Assembly: GCA_026984555.1 (NCBI GenBank)
Contig: JALSRY010000749.1
Coordinates: forward strand, 1 to 7,209
Length of the DNA stretch: 7,209 nt
Reading direction: 5' to 3'
Source of the DNA: Phycisphaerae bacterium
Lineage (GTDB): Bacteria > Planctomycetota > Phycisphaerae > UBA1845 > Fen-1342
Shown here: positions 1-5,760 of the stretch, in pieces
Layout of the letters: each line of letters opens with the position of its first letter
How positions within the stretch are numbered: position 1 is the stretch's first letter
The notes under the pieces: model-generated
What the model saw: the letters and a program-made list of their open reading frames with translations, nothing else
What the model was told of the DNA's origin: nothing
The model's database searches: none
Position numbers and translations under genes: made by a program

Positions 1-399
1 AGCAGCAGCCTCTCGCCCCAGGAAAAACGCGACCGCCTCGCCGCCATGGGCGTGGATGATGTCACCATCAACGGGCTGCTCGCCGACGAACGGCTCGCCA
101 ACCAGTTCGGCGGCAGCTTGCAAGACGCAATCGACAAGGTCGCCGCCGGCCGGATGTTCGACCTTACGCCGGACGAGGTGCAGTATTACGGCGACGCGAC
201 CGACATCACGACCTACGCGGACGAAGAAGCCCAGGCCATCGCGGACTTTTTCGCGGAACACGCGATCGGAACGCCCGACGACTTGCAGGCGTTTCTGGAC
301 GATCCCGCCCGGGAACTCCCCGAGGCCATCGACCAGCAAGACCTCGAAGCCGTGTTCATTACGACGAGCATCGACGATGTACGCGACAAGCTGCCCTGA
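1..399 (+). CDS. acidic protein of unknown function, 5'-truncated by window edge
   Basis: I do not recognise this protein. The frame is open from base 1 (SSSLSPQEKRDRLAAMG...) to the TGA at 397-399, so 132 residues are visible. The ATG at 46 is probably internal: coding-like sequence continues before it and I see no good ribosome binding site there. The product is rich in Asp and Glu, looks mainly helical, and has no membrane segment in the visible part. Its segment ADEEAQAIADFF (codons within 217-252) resembles TDEQAQAVVDFV in the lipoprotein encoded at 652-1065, and both are followed by a similar helical stretch, so the two may be distant paralogs. That similarity is visible but short. A signal peptide or lipobox could lie upstream of the window. 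Confidence is high that it is a gene and low on function. Confidence 0.75.
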   Translation, partial: SSSLSPQEKRDRLAAMGVDDVTINGLLADERLANQFGGSLQDAIDKVAAGRMFDLTPDEVQYYGDATDITTYADEEAQAIADFFAEHAIGTPDDLQAFLDDPARELPEAIDQQDLEAVFITTSIDDVRDKLP

Positions 400-402
400 C
401 CG

Positions 403-446
403 GGCCGCTCGCAACGCGTCGGCGCGTTCCGCTTCGGTTTGCGGCC
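403..446 (+). other. stem-loop just after the first gene, possible terminator without a T tract
   Basis: Four bases after the TGA, GGCCGC (403-408) can pair with GCGGCC (441-446). Inside it, AACGCG (413-418) pairs with CGCGTT (423-428) around a TCGG tetraloop. CCGC (429-432) can also pair with GCGG (441-444), which competes with the outer stem. No T run follows, so it does not meet the usual criteria for an intrinsic terminator. It could protect the 3' end, or reflect chance pairing in GC-rich DNA. Confidence 0.35.
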
Positions 447-570
447 ACACGTCGGCCACTCGTTCTGAAAGCGTGACGCCCCTGCTGCCGATAGGGTGGT
501 CGTTCCGTCCCGGTGGGGCGAGCGCTCGGTAGCCACGCGCGACGCCGGAGCGGGCATGATTATGGGACTG

Positions 571-597
571 TTCCCGCGCCTGTTCCACTTGCGGGAA
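571..597. promoter_or_regulatory. perfect 7-bp inverted repeat upstream of the lipoprotein gene
   Basis: TTCCCGC (571-577) is mirrored by GCGGGAA (591-597), with 13 bases between the arms and 20 bp between arm starts, about two helical turns. It ends 54 bases before the lipoprotein start. The spacing would suit a dimeric regulator binding one face of the helix. I found no convincing -35/-10 pair in 480-640, so the role is unproven. Confidence 0.35.
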
Positions 598-639
598 TGC
601 GTTTGGAAAACTTTCAGTCGGGGTGTGCTGCGAAGACGC

Positions 640-645
640 GGAGGA
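640..645 (+). promoter_or_regulatory. ribosome binding site that sets the lipoprotein start
   Basis: GGAGGA lies here. GGAGG ends 7 nt before the ATG at 652, which is ideal spacing. The in-frame ATG at 646 would sit almost on top of the site, and the more upstream in-frame ATG at 496 has no such site. Confidence 0.8.
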
Positions 646-651
646 ATGCAC

Positions 652-1065
652 ATGAACGTTCGCGGATTGTCGATTGCCGGTCTGGTTGCCTTGGCGCTGG
701 TCGTCCTGCCTGGATGTCCCCAGGCCGCGCCGATGGAAAACGAGGTCACGTGGGGCATCAAGGCCGCCACCAACCAGCTTACTTCCACCACCCCCCGCGA
801 GTGGCAGGCCGTCGCGGACAAGGTGGACGAACTCGTGCCCGAGGCCGACATCTCCCTGACCGACGAACAGGCCCAGGCCGTCGTCGATTTCGTGCAAGCC
901 AACGACCTCAACTCGGTGCAGGAAATCGTGGACCTCGTCGAGCAGGTTCAGGCCGATCCCTCCACCGTCAACGACCTCGTGATTCCCGATAGCGTCATGG
1001 AGCTGTTCGGGGACTACGACTTCCAGGGCGCGATCGAGGGATTCGTCAACGGCATGGGGGCCTGA
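652..1065 (+). CDS. small acidic predicted lipoprotein, unknown function
   Basis: The product is 137 residues. It opens with a typical lipoprotein signal: MNVR, a hydrophobic core at about residues 6-19, then L19-P20-G21-C22. Gly at -1 and Cys at +1 fit a lipobox; Pro at -2 is unusual. After Cys22 it should be lipidated and exported; the +2 residue is Pro, not the Asp that retains lipoproteins in the inner membrane of enterobacteria. The mature part is acidic and predicted helical, with no cysteine after Cys22. The segment TDEQAQAVVDFV (about residues 69-80) matches a segment of the gene at 1-399, suggesting distant paralogs. It is preceded by a strong ribosome binding site and followed by a strong terminator, so it is transcriptionally separate from gspE. 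A longer in-frame reading from 496 is possible but would bury the signal peptide. I cannot assign a function. Confidence 0.85.
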   Translation: MNVRGLSIAGLVALALVVLPGCPQAAPMENEVTWGIKAATNQLTSTTPREWQAVADKVDELVPEADISLTDEQAQAVVDFVQANDLNSVQEIVDLVEQVQADPSTVNDLVIPDSVMELFGDYDFQGAIEGFVNGMGA

Positions 1066-1133
1066 GCCGCCCGGCCAAACAGCAGGCGGCGCGGCGCCAC
1101 CCCTTCCAGAAACCACAGCGGGTTTTCCGTTCG

Positions 1134-1169
1134 GGGCGACATGGGCCTTTCGCCCGTGTTGCCCTTTTT
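1134..1169 (+). terminator. Rho-independent terminator of the lipoprotein unit
   Basis: Bases 1134-1146 pair with 1152-1164 in an uninterrupted 13-bp stem (11 Watson-Crick pairs, two G-U) around the loop CTTTC. TTTTT (1165-1169) follows immediately. There is no matching A run on the other side, so it acts on the + strand only. It lies about 70 bases after the lipoprotein stop and ends upstream of the gspE promoter, separating the two units. Confidence 0.92.
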
Positions 1170-1235
1170 CACGTCAGCGTACATGGCCATCCCCCAAACA
1201 CGGCGCGCTTCGCACGCAGGCGTTCACATCGGCGT

Positions 1236-1263
1236 TTGTCGCGCACCGCGACGGCCGTATAAT
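1236..1263 (+). promoter_or_regulatory. sigma-70-type promoter of gspE
   Basis: TTGTCG (1236-1241, 4 of 6 match to TTGACA) is followed by a 16-nt spacer and a perfect TATAAT (1258-1263). Transcription should start near 1270, giving a leader of only about 23 nt before the gspE ATG. TATAAT is conspicuous in such GC-rich DNA, and the promoter sits just downstream of a strong terminator. Confidence 0.8.
1238..1252. promoter_or_regulatory. candidate operator palindrome inside the gspE promoter
   Basis: GTCGCG (1238-1243), CAC, CGCGAC (1247-1252) is a perfect 6+6 inverted repeat. It overlaps the -35 element and fills much of the spacer before the -10, a position where a bound repressor would block RNA polymerase. 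A second, weaker repeat, CGGCC (1252-1256) and GGCCG (1265-1269), flanks the -10 box. Role inferred from position only. Confidence 0.5.
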
Positions 1264-1276
1264 GGGCCGGCTGTTT

Positions 1277-1284
1277 GGAAGGAG
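1277..1284 (+). promoter_or_regulatory. ribosome binding site that sets the gspE start
   Basis: GGAAGGAG ends 8 nt before the ATG at 1293. The in-frame TTG at 1275 and GTG at 1284 overlap this site and are therefore unlikely starts. Confidence 0.85.
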
Positions 1285-1292
1285 TGCCGTGG

Positions 1293-3050
1293 ATGGCCCA
1301 ACAAAAAGACATGCCGCCCATCTCGCAGCTCAAGGGGCGCCCGCTGGGGCGGATCCTCATCAAGATGGGAAAGGTGACGCGTGCCCAGGTTTCCGAGGCG
1401 CTGGACCTCCAGAAAAAAAAACGCGGACCACTGGGACAACTACTGATCGAGCTGGGCTACGTGCAAGAGGCGGACGTCAACATGGCGCTCGCCGCCCAGA
1501 TGGGCATGGAGTCCATCGCGCTCGGCGACATCGACATCGACCAGAGCGTGATCGACCTCGTCCCGTCCCAGATGGCCCACTCCTACCGCATCGTGCCGAC
1601 CGATTACGACCGTGAAACGAACACGCTCGGCATCGCCCTCGACAGCCCGGACAACTTCCAGGCCACCGACGACCTCAAGACCCTGATGGGGTTCAATGTC
1701 ATCGCCCGCATCACCACCGCCGATGACATGAACGAGGCGCTCAACCGCTTCTACCCCGAGGAGCAGGCCGAGACGATCAACGAGCTGATCTCCGAAATCA
1801 GCGAAGACGCCGACCTCGCCAAGTACGAGGGCCGCGGCGAATCGATCGACCTCGACAGCCTCAAGGAAATGGCCGAAAGCACGCCGGTCAAGAAACTCGT
1901 CAATCTCGTGCTCCTCCAGGCGATTCGCGACAAGGCTTCCGACGTCCATTTCGAGCCCTTCGAGGACGAGTTCAAGATGCGCTACCGCATCGACGGCGTC
2001 TTGTTCGAAATGGTCCCCCCGCCCAAGCATGTCGCGATGGCCATCGCCTCACGCATCAAGGTCATGGCCAATCTCGACATCGCCGAACGCCGCATCCCCC
2101 AGGACGGACGAATCGAGCTGCTTGTCGAGGGCCGGCCGGTGGACCTGCGCGTCAGCGTGCTGCCCACGATGTTCGGGGAAAGCGTCGTCCTCCGCGTGCT
2201 CGACCGCGCCCAGGTCAACCTCGATCTCGAACAGCTCGGCTTTCGCGAGGAAGAGCTCGGCGTGGTGCGGCAACTCATCAAGAAACCGCACGGCATCGTC
2301 ATCGTCACCGGACCGACCGGCTCCGGGAAGACCACCACCCTCTACTCGGCACTGCGGGAACTCAACAAGCCCGAGGTCAAGATCCTGACCAGCGAAGACC
2401 CCGTCGAGTACGACATCGACGGAATGGTTCAGTGCCAGGTCAAGCCTGAAATCGGGCTCACCTTCGCGAGATGTTTGCGCAGCTTCCTCCGCCAAGACCC
2501 CGACATCATCCTCGTCGGCGAAATCCGCGACCTCGAAACGGCGCAAATCTCCGTCCAGGCATCACTTACGGGCCACCTGGTCTTCTCGACGCTCCACACC
2601 AACGACGCCCCGAGCTCCATCGCACGCTTGCTCGACCTCGGGCTCGAACCGTTCCTGCTCACCGCCACCCTCGAGGCCATCATCGCCCAGCGGCTCGTCC
2701 GCCGGATTTGCCTCAACTGCAAGGAAGAGTATCAGCCGAGCGAAGCCCAGCTCATGCAACTCAGCTTGCTCCCGGAAGATGTGGCGGACCGGGTGTTTTA
2801 TTTCGGCAAGGGCTGCGACTATTGCAACAACACCGGGTACCGCGGTCGCCAGGCGCTCTACGAGATCATGGTGCTCGACGACGAGCTGCGCGACCTCATC
2901 ATGCGCTCGGCCTCGACCGCCGTCCTGCGGGCCGAGGCCCGGAAACGCGGCATGCGCTCGTTGCGCGAGGCGGGTTTGCTGACCATTTACGACGGGGTCA
3001 CGACCATCGACGAGGTGGTGCGCGAAACGCTTGCCGAAGATACCGACTAG
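1293..3050 (+). CDS. gspE: GspE/PilB-family assembly ATPase of a type II secretion or type IV pilus-like system
   Basis: The product is a 585-residue cytoplasmic hexameric ATPase that powers pseudopilus or pilus assembly. Residues 17-69 hold two tandem MshEN-type repeats (17-40 and 46-69), followed by the rest of the N-terminal GspE domain to about 154. A linker of roughly 155-195 leads to the ATPase core. Walker A GPTGSGKT is at 340-347 (Lys346), the Walker B region PDIILVGEIRD at 403-413 (Glu410), and the His box TGHLVFSTLHTND at 426-438. C473-x-x-C476 and C508-x-x-C511 form the zinc-binding tetracysteine motif of GspE/PilB, which argues against a PilT-type retraction ATPase. The ATG at 1293 was chosen from the upstream AAGGAG. 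The gene has its own promoter, and gspF follows after 329 bases. Whether the machine secretes proteins or makes a pilus cannot be settled here. Oddities are an A9 run at 1413-1421 and proline replacing the MshEN arginine. Confidence 0.95.
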   Translation: MAQQKDMPPISQLKGRPLGRILIKMGKVTRAQVSEALDLQKKKRGPLGQLLIELGYVQEADVNMALAAQMGMESIALGDIDIDQSVIDLVPSQMAHSYRIVPTDYDRETNTLGIALDSPDNFQATDDLKTLMGFNVIARITTADDMNEALNRFYPEEQAETINELISEISEDADLAKYEGRGESIDLDSLKEMAESTPVKKLVNLVLLQAIRDKASDVHFEPFEDEFKMRYRIDGVLFEMVPPPKHVAMAIASRIKVMANLDIAERRIPQDGRIELLVEGRPVDLRVSVLPTMFGESVVLRVLDRAQVNLDLEQLGFREEELGVVRQLIKKPHGIVIVTGPTGSGKTTTLYSALRELNKPEVKILTSEDPVEYDIDGMVQCQVKPEIGLTFARCLRSFLRQDPDIILVGEIRDLETAQISVQASLTGHLVFSTLHTNDAPSSIARLLDLGLEPFLLTATLEAIIAQRLVRRICLNCKEEYQPSEAQLMQLSLLPEDVADRVFYFGKGCDYCNNTGYRGRQALYEIMVLDDELRDLIMRSASTAVLRAEARKRGMRSLREAGLLTIYDGVTTIDEVVRETLAEDTD

Positions 3051-3061
3051 TGCCACCTCCA

Positions 3062-3116
3062 CCGTCGCGGCCGGGAGAGGCGCGGGGCGGAGTGGCGACG
3101 GCGACACGACGCGTCG
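3062..3116 (+). other. inverted repeats after gspE, no clear terminator
   Basis: CCGTCGC (3062-3068) pairs perfectly with GCGACGG (3095-3101) across a 26-nt loop, beginning 12 bases after the gspE stop. A 10-bp perfect palindrome CGACGCGTCG follows at 3107-3116. No T run follows either, so readthrough into gspF remains possible. Confidence 0.3.
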
Positions 3117-3137
3117 GGGCTCGCGGTCCTGACCGGC

Positions 3138-3167
3138 TTGGTGTACAGTAACTTGCTATGCGATAAG
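3138..3167 (+). promoter_or_regulatory. possible promoter upstream of gspF
   Basis: TTGGTG (3138-3143), an 18-nt spacer and GATAAG (3162-3167) preceded by TG at 3159-3160 resemble an extended -10 promoter. A weaker alternative is TTGCCG (3260-3265) with TAATAT (3285-3290), whose spacer is 19 nt. The AT content here stands out from the surroundings. If the first is used, the gspF leader is about 205 nt. Confidence 0.4.
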
Positions 3168-3365
3168 ATGTTGCGTGTGTCTGGGGGGCGAGCAGCCGGC
3201 GTTGTGACCGTATCGAGCCGGTTGCATCGGGGCGCCGAGGTGTGATTTCCTCCCCGGCGTTGCCGGGCCACCTTGGGCCGCGAATAATATTCAGCGCCTG
3301 CTCGTCGCGGGACTCGCGTGCATGGAACGCGCGCCGGCGACAGTAGAACGACTGATAATTGCTGT
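3168..3365 (+). other. non-coding leader region of gspF with overlapping hairpins
   Basis: No convincing gene lies in 3051-3379. This part holds mutually exclusive pairings. CCCGGC (3253-3258) with GCCGGG (3262-3267) makes a tight hairpin. CGCCG-AGG (3233-3240) can instead pair with CCT-CGGCG (3249-3251 and 3255-3259) around a CCC bulge. CCTCCC at 3249-3254 is exactly complementary to the gspF ribosome binding site at 3366-3371. I recognise no known riboswitch class. Confidence 0.35.
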
Positions 3366-3371
3366 GGGAGG
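3366..3371 (+). promoter_or_regulatory. ribosome binding site of gspF
   Basis: GGGAGG ends 8 nt before the ATG at 3380 and fixes that start over the in-frame TTG at 3359, which lies upstream of the site. Confidence 0.85.
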
Positions 3372-3379
3372 CGTATTGC

Positions 3380-4642
3380 ATGGCTGTTTTTCAATACCAG
3401 GCGCTGAATGCGGCGGGGCAGGAGGTCAAGGACGAGGTCGAGGCCCCGACCAAGGAGGAGGCCGTCGCGAAGGTCAAGAGCCTGGGCTACTTTCCGACGA
3501 AGGTGGTCGAAAAGGGCGGCAAGAAGCGGATCGGCGCCAAGAAAGGCGGCGGTCCGAAGAAGCGCAAAGCGGCCGGAACCGGTTTCGGCTGGGTTTCCAC
3601 CAAGACCCTTACGCAGCTTACACGCCAGCTCTCGACCCTTCAGGATGCCGGCTTGCCCATCTTGCGCAGCATCAAGATCCTCGAACAGCAGCAAAAACCC
3701 GGCTTGCTCAAGAACGTGCTGAAACAAGTAGGCGAGGACGTCGAAAGCGGGGCCACGCTTTCCGAGGCGCTCGCCCGGCACCCCAAAGTCTTCGACCGCC
3801 TGTATTGCAACATGGTGGCGGCCGGCGAAGCCGGTGGCGTGCTCGACGTGATTCTCCAACGCCTGGCCGAGTTCCTCGAAAAAGCCCAGAAACTCAAGAG
3901 CAAGGTCATCGGTGCGATGATCTACCCCACGGTCGTCATCACGATCGCATCGACCATCACGCTGTTGATCATCATCTTTCTCGTGCCCAAGTTCCGCGAC
4001 ATTTTCGCCGATTTCGGCGTAGACACATTGCCGGCCATTACGAACCTCCTGATCAAGATTTCCAACTGGCTCATCAAGGGTTCGCCTCCCGGCTGGCTCG
4101 TGATCGTCCTCTCCCCCCTGTTGATCTGGGGGATTTACAAGCTCATACGCCAGGCCTACATCGGCCGGTACGTCCTCGACATGATCGCGTTGAAGATTCC
4201 CGTCATGGGCAAGATCGTATCGAAGTCCGGCATCGCGCGGTTCGCGCGGACGCTCGGAACGCTGATCGCCGCTGGCGTGCCGATCCTCGAAGCCCTCAAG
4301 ATCACGCGCGACACGACCGGCAACGAGGTCTACGCGAGTATGCTCGGCAAGGTCCACGACTCCATCCGCGAGGGGGACTCGTTCGCCAACCCCCTGCGCG
4401 CCTCGAAATGCGTGGACTCCCTCGTGGTCAACATGGTGGATGTCGGCGAGGAGACCGGCGAGTTGGACAAAATGTTGTATAAAGTGGCCGACACCTACGA
4501 CGACGAGGTGGATACCCTGGTCGCCTCGCTGGTCAGCCTGCTCGAGCCGATTATGGTGGTCGTCTTGGGTGGGATCGTCGGTTTCATTGTCGTGGCGTTG
4601 TACATGCCGATGATTCACCTGATCCAGGGGTTGACGAGTTGA
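3380..4642 (+). CDS. gspF: GspF/PilC-family inner-membrane platform protein
   Basis: The product is 420 residues, the usual family length. It is the polytopic inner-membrane protein that couples the GspE ATPase to pseudopilin assembly. The N-terminal segment (FQYQALNAAGQ at 4-14) is typical. Two T2SSF cytoplasmic helical domains lie at about 75-200 and 280-400, each with its own GE-x-x-G signature (GEAGG at 149-153, GEETGELDKM at 356-365). Membrane segments are visible at about 180-203, 235-257 and 388-412, the last containing the family-typical LLEP and ALYMPM. A very basic Gly/Lys-rich linker (about 45-64) precedes the first domain. The gene is followed after 41 bases by pseudopilin 1, so the pair is probably co-transcribed. 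Family assignment is certain; T2SS versus T4P subtype is not. Confidence 0.95.
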   Translation: MAVFQYQALNAAGQEVKDEVEAPTKEEAVAKVKSLGYFPTKVVEKGGKKRIGAKKGGGPKKRKAAGTGFGWVSTKTLTQLTRQLSTLQDAGLPILRSIKILEQQQKPGLLKNVLKQVGEDVESGATLSEALARHPKVFDRLYCNMVAAGEAGGVLDVILQRLAEFLEKAQKLKSKVIGAMIYPTVVITIASTITLLIIIFLVPKFRDIFADFGVDTLPAITNLLIKISNWLIKGSPPGWLVIVLSPLLIWGIYKLIRQAYIGRYVLDMIALKIPVMGKIVSKSGIARFARTLGTLIAAGVPILEALKITRDTTGNEVYASMLGKVHDSIREGDSFANPLRASKCVDSLVVNMVDVGEETGELDKMLYKVADTYDDEVDTLVASLVSLLEPIMVVVLGGIVGFIVVALYMPMIHLIQGLTS

Positions 4643-4671
4643 TGTCCCGCAGCGCGGACAGTTTCCAGAAA

Positions 4672-4676
4672 AGGGG
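4672..4676 (+). promoter_or_regulatory. weak ribosome binding site favouring the 4684 start of pseudopilin 1
   Basis: AGGGG ends 7 nt before the ATG at 4684. The alternative ATG at 4642 overlaps the gspF stop (TGATG) and has an AGGGG 11 nt upstream (4626-4630). The 4684 start gives an 11-residue leader, closer to the usual short prepilin leader than the 25 residues from 4642. Confidence 0.55.
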
Positions 4677-4683
4677 CTTACCC

Positions 4684-5709
4684 ATGCAGGATCGTTCATT
4701 CCTCCGCCGGCCGGGCTTTACGCTCGTCGAGCTCATGACGGTGATCGCCATTATCGTCCTGCTGGTCGGCATTCTCATCCCGGCTTTGTCGTCAGTTCGA
4801 AAACAGGCCAAGGAAACCGCCACCGCCGCGATCATCAAGTCGATCGGCGACGGGTGCGAAATGTTCCACGGAGACTTCGGCGCCTACCCGCAATCACGCG
4901 GCTACAACCCGTTCGAGGGCGAGGCGGCCCAGATCCCCCTGGCCGGGGCGCAGTGGCTCACCCTCCAGCTCAGCGGCCCCGACAGCCAGGGATACGTGAA
5001 CCCCACCGTCAAGAACGACGCCAACGGCGATGACAAGATCGACCAGAACGACTGGCTCGAATGGTACGGACTGCCCGCCAACCAGAGCCGCTCCTACACC
5101 CGCAACGGCCCCTATGCCGACCCTGACGGCAAGCAGGTGCGCTCGGTCAACCGCGTCATCGAGGAAAACCAGGACGTTACGGGAATCCCAAGCCTGCTCG
5201 TCTCCAACGGCGCCGGCGGCAACGGGGGCGGCTCGATCTGGAGCAACCAGTTCATCCCCTTCTACGTGGATCAGTTCGAATACCCCATCCTCTATTATGC
5301 CGCCACCCCCGGCGTCAAGCCGCCGTTCACCACCGGCACCCCCGGGAGCAACTTTACCATCGGCAAGTACGACCAGTCCGACAACGCCGCATTCACCGGA
5401 TCGGACGGCAACGACGGACGCTATCCGGTCACAGGCCCCGGCTGGGACTTGACCGGAGCACAGGCCGACCCGGCGAACTATCGCCACCCGCTCGGAACGC
5501 TCGGGTATGTCAAGGACCAGGATACCTGGCCCGATCCCAAGACCTTCGCCGCCTTCGTGTGCGATCAAAACGTCTTCGACAACACCGCGCAATCGAACGG
5601 ACGCGGCCTCTTGCAACCACACAACCCCAACACCTTCCTGCTGATTTCGGCAGGAGCCGACGGCGTATACGGCACCGGCGACGACATCGCCAACTTCGAA
5701 CACAACTGA
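4684..5709 (+). CDS. type IV prepilin-like pseudopilin 1, GspG-like, with EF-hand/dockerin-type loop
   Basis: The product is 341 residues, far longer than the roughly 140-150 of classical GspG. The basic leader ends RRPG, and the prepilin peptidase should cut after Gly11 to give a mature start FTLVELMTVIAI. Phe+1, Glu+5 (Glu16) and Pro+22 are present, and the hydrophobic N-terminal helix spans about 12-34. Residues 112-123 (DANGDDKIDQND) match the Ca2+-loop spacing D-x-N-x-D-x-x-I-x-x-x-D of EF-hand/dockerin loops. The C-terminus carries SAGADGVYGTGDDI, resembling the C-terminal calcium site of GspG. The whole body aligns with pseudopilin 2 (PILYY against PILYW, PHNP followed by FLLISAGADG), so the two arose by duplication. 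It lies directly after gspF. It could be the major pseudopilin or a minor tip subunit; position alone does not decide. Confidence 0.9.
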   Translation: MQDRSFLRRPGFTLVELMTVIAIIVLLVGILIPALSSVRKQAKETATAAIIKSIGDGCEMFHGDFGAYPQSRGYNPFEGEAAQIPLAGAQWLTLQLSGPDSQGYVNPTVKNDANGDDKIDQNDWLEWYGLPANQSRSYTRNGPYADPDGKQVRSVNRVIEENQDVTGIPSLLVSNGAGGNGGGSIWSNQFIPFYVDQFEYPILYYAATPGVKPPFTTGTPGSNFTIGKYDQSDNAAFTGSDGNDGRYPVTGPGWDLTGAQADPANYRHPLGTLGYVKDQDTWPDPKTFAAFVCDQNVFDNTAQSNGRGLLQPHNPNTFLLISAGADGVYGTGDDIANFEHN

Positions 5710-5716
5710 TCGCGAT

Positions 5717-5759
5717 CGGCGGCCGCCGTGTCGCACTCTTGCGAAACCCCCGGCCGCCG
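5717..5759 (+). other. intercistronic stem-loop between pseudopilins 1 and 2
   Basis: CGGCGGCCG (5717-5725) pairs perfectly with CGGCCGCCG (5751-5759). Inside, TCGCA (5731-5735) pairs with TGCGA (5740-5744) around CTCT. The structure ends one base before the AGGAG of pseudopilin 2. No T run follows, so it is more likely an RNA stability, processing or translation element than a terminator. The left arm also lies within the 12-bp palindrome CGGCGGCCGCCG (5717-5728), which offers a competing fold. Confidence 0.55.
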
Positions 5760-5760
5760 C

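Noticed and set aside
496..651. N-terminal extension of the lipoprotein gene to an ATG at 496
   Set aside because: It would place the signal peptide and lipobox in the middle of the protein and ignores the strong GGAGG site at 640-644.
1275..1292. TTG start for gspE at 1275
   Set aside because: The codon overlaps the ribosome binding site for the ATG at 1293 and has no site of its own.
3168..3365. A c-di-GMP or other known riboswitch in the gspF leader
   Set aside because: I could not match any conserved core of a known class; only generic competing hairpins are visible.
4631..4660. TTGACG at 4631 as the -35 of a promoter for pseudopilin 1
   Set aside because: Bases 17-18 nt downstream are GC-rich with nothing resembling a -10, and the hexamer is simply gspF coding sequence.
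3047..4699. 550-codon open frame on the minus strand opposite gspF
   Set aside because: It is a shadow: gspF on the + strand has unmistakable family motifs along its whole length, and the minus frame gives a low-complexity His/Asp/Gly-rich product as expected from reading high-GC codons in reverse.
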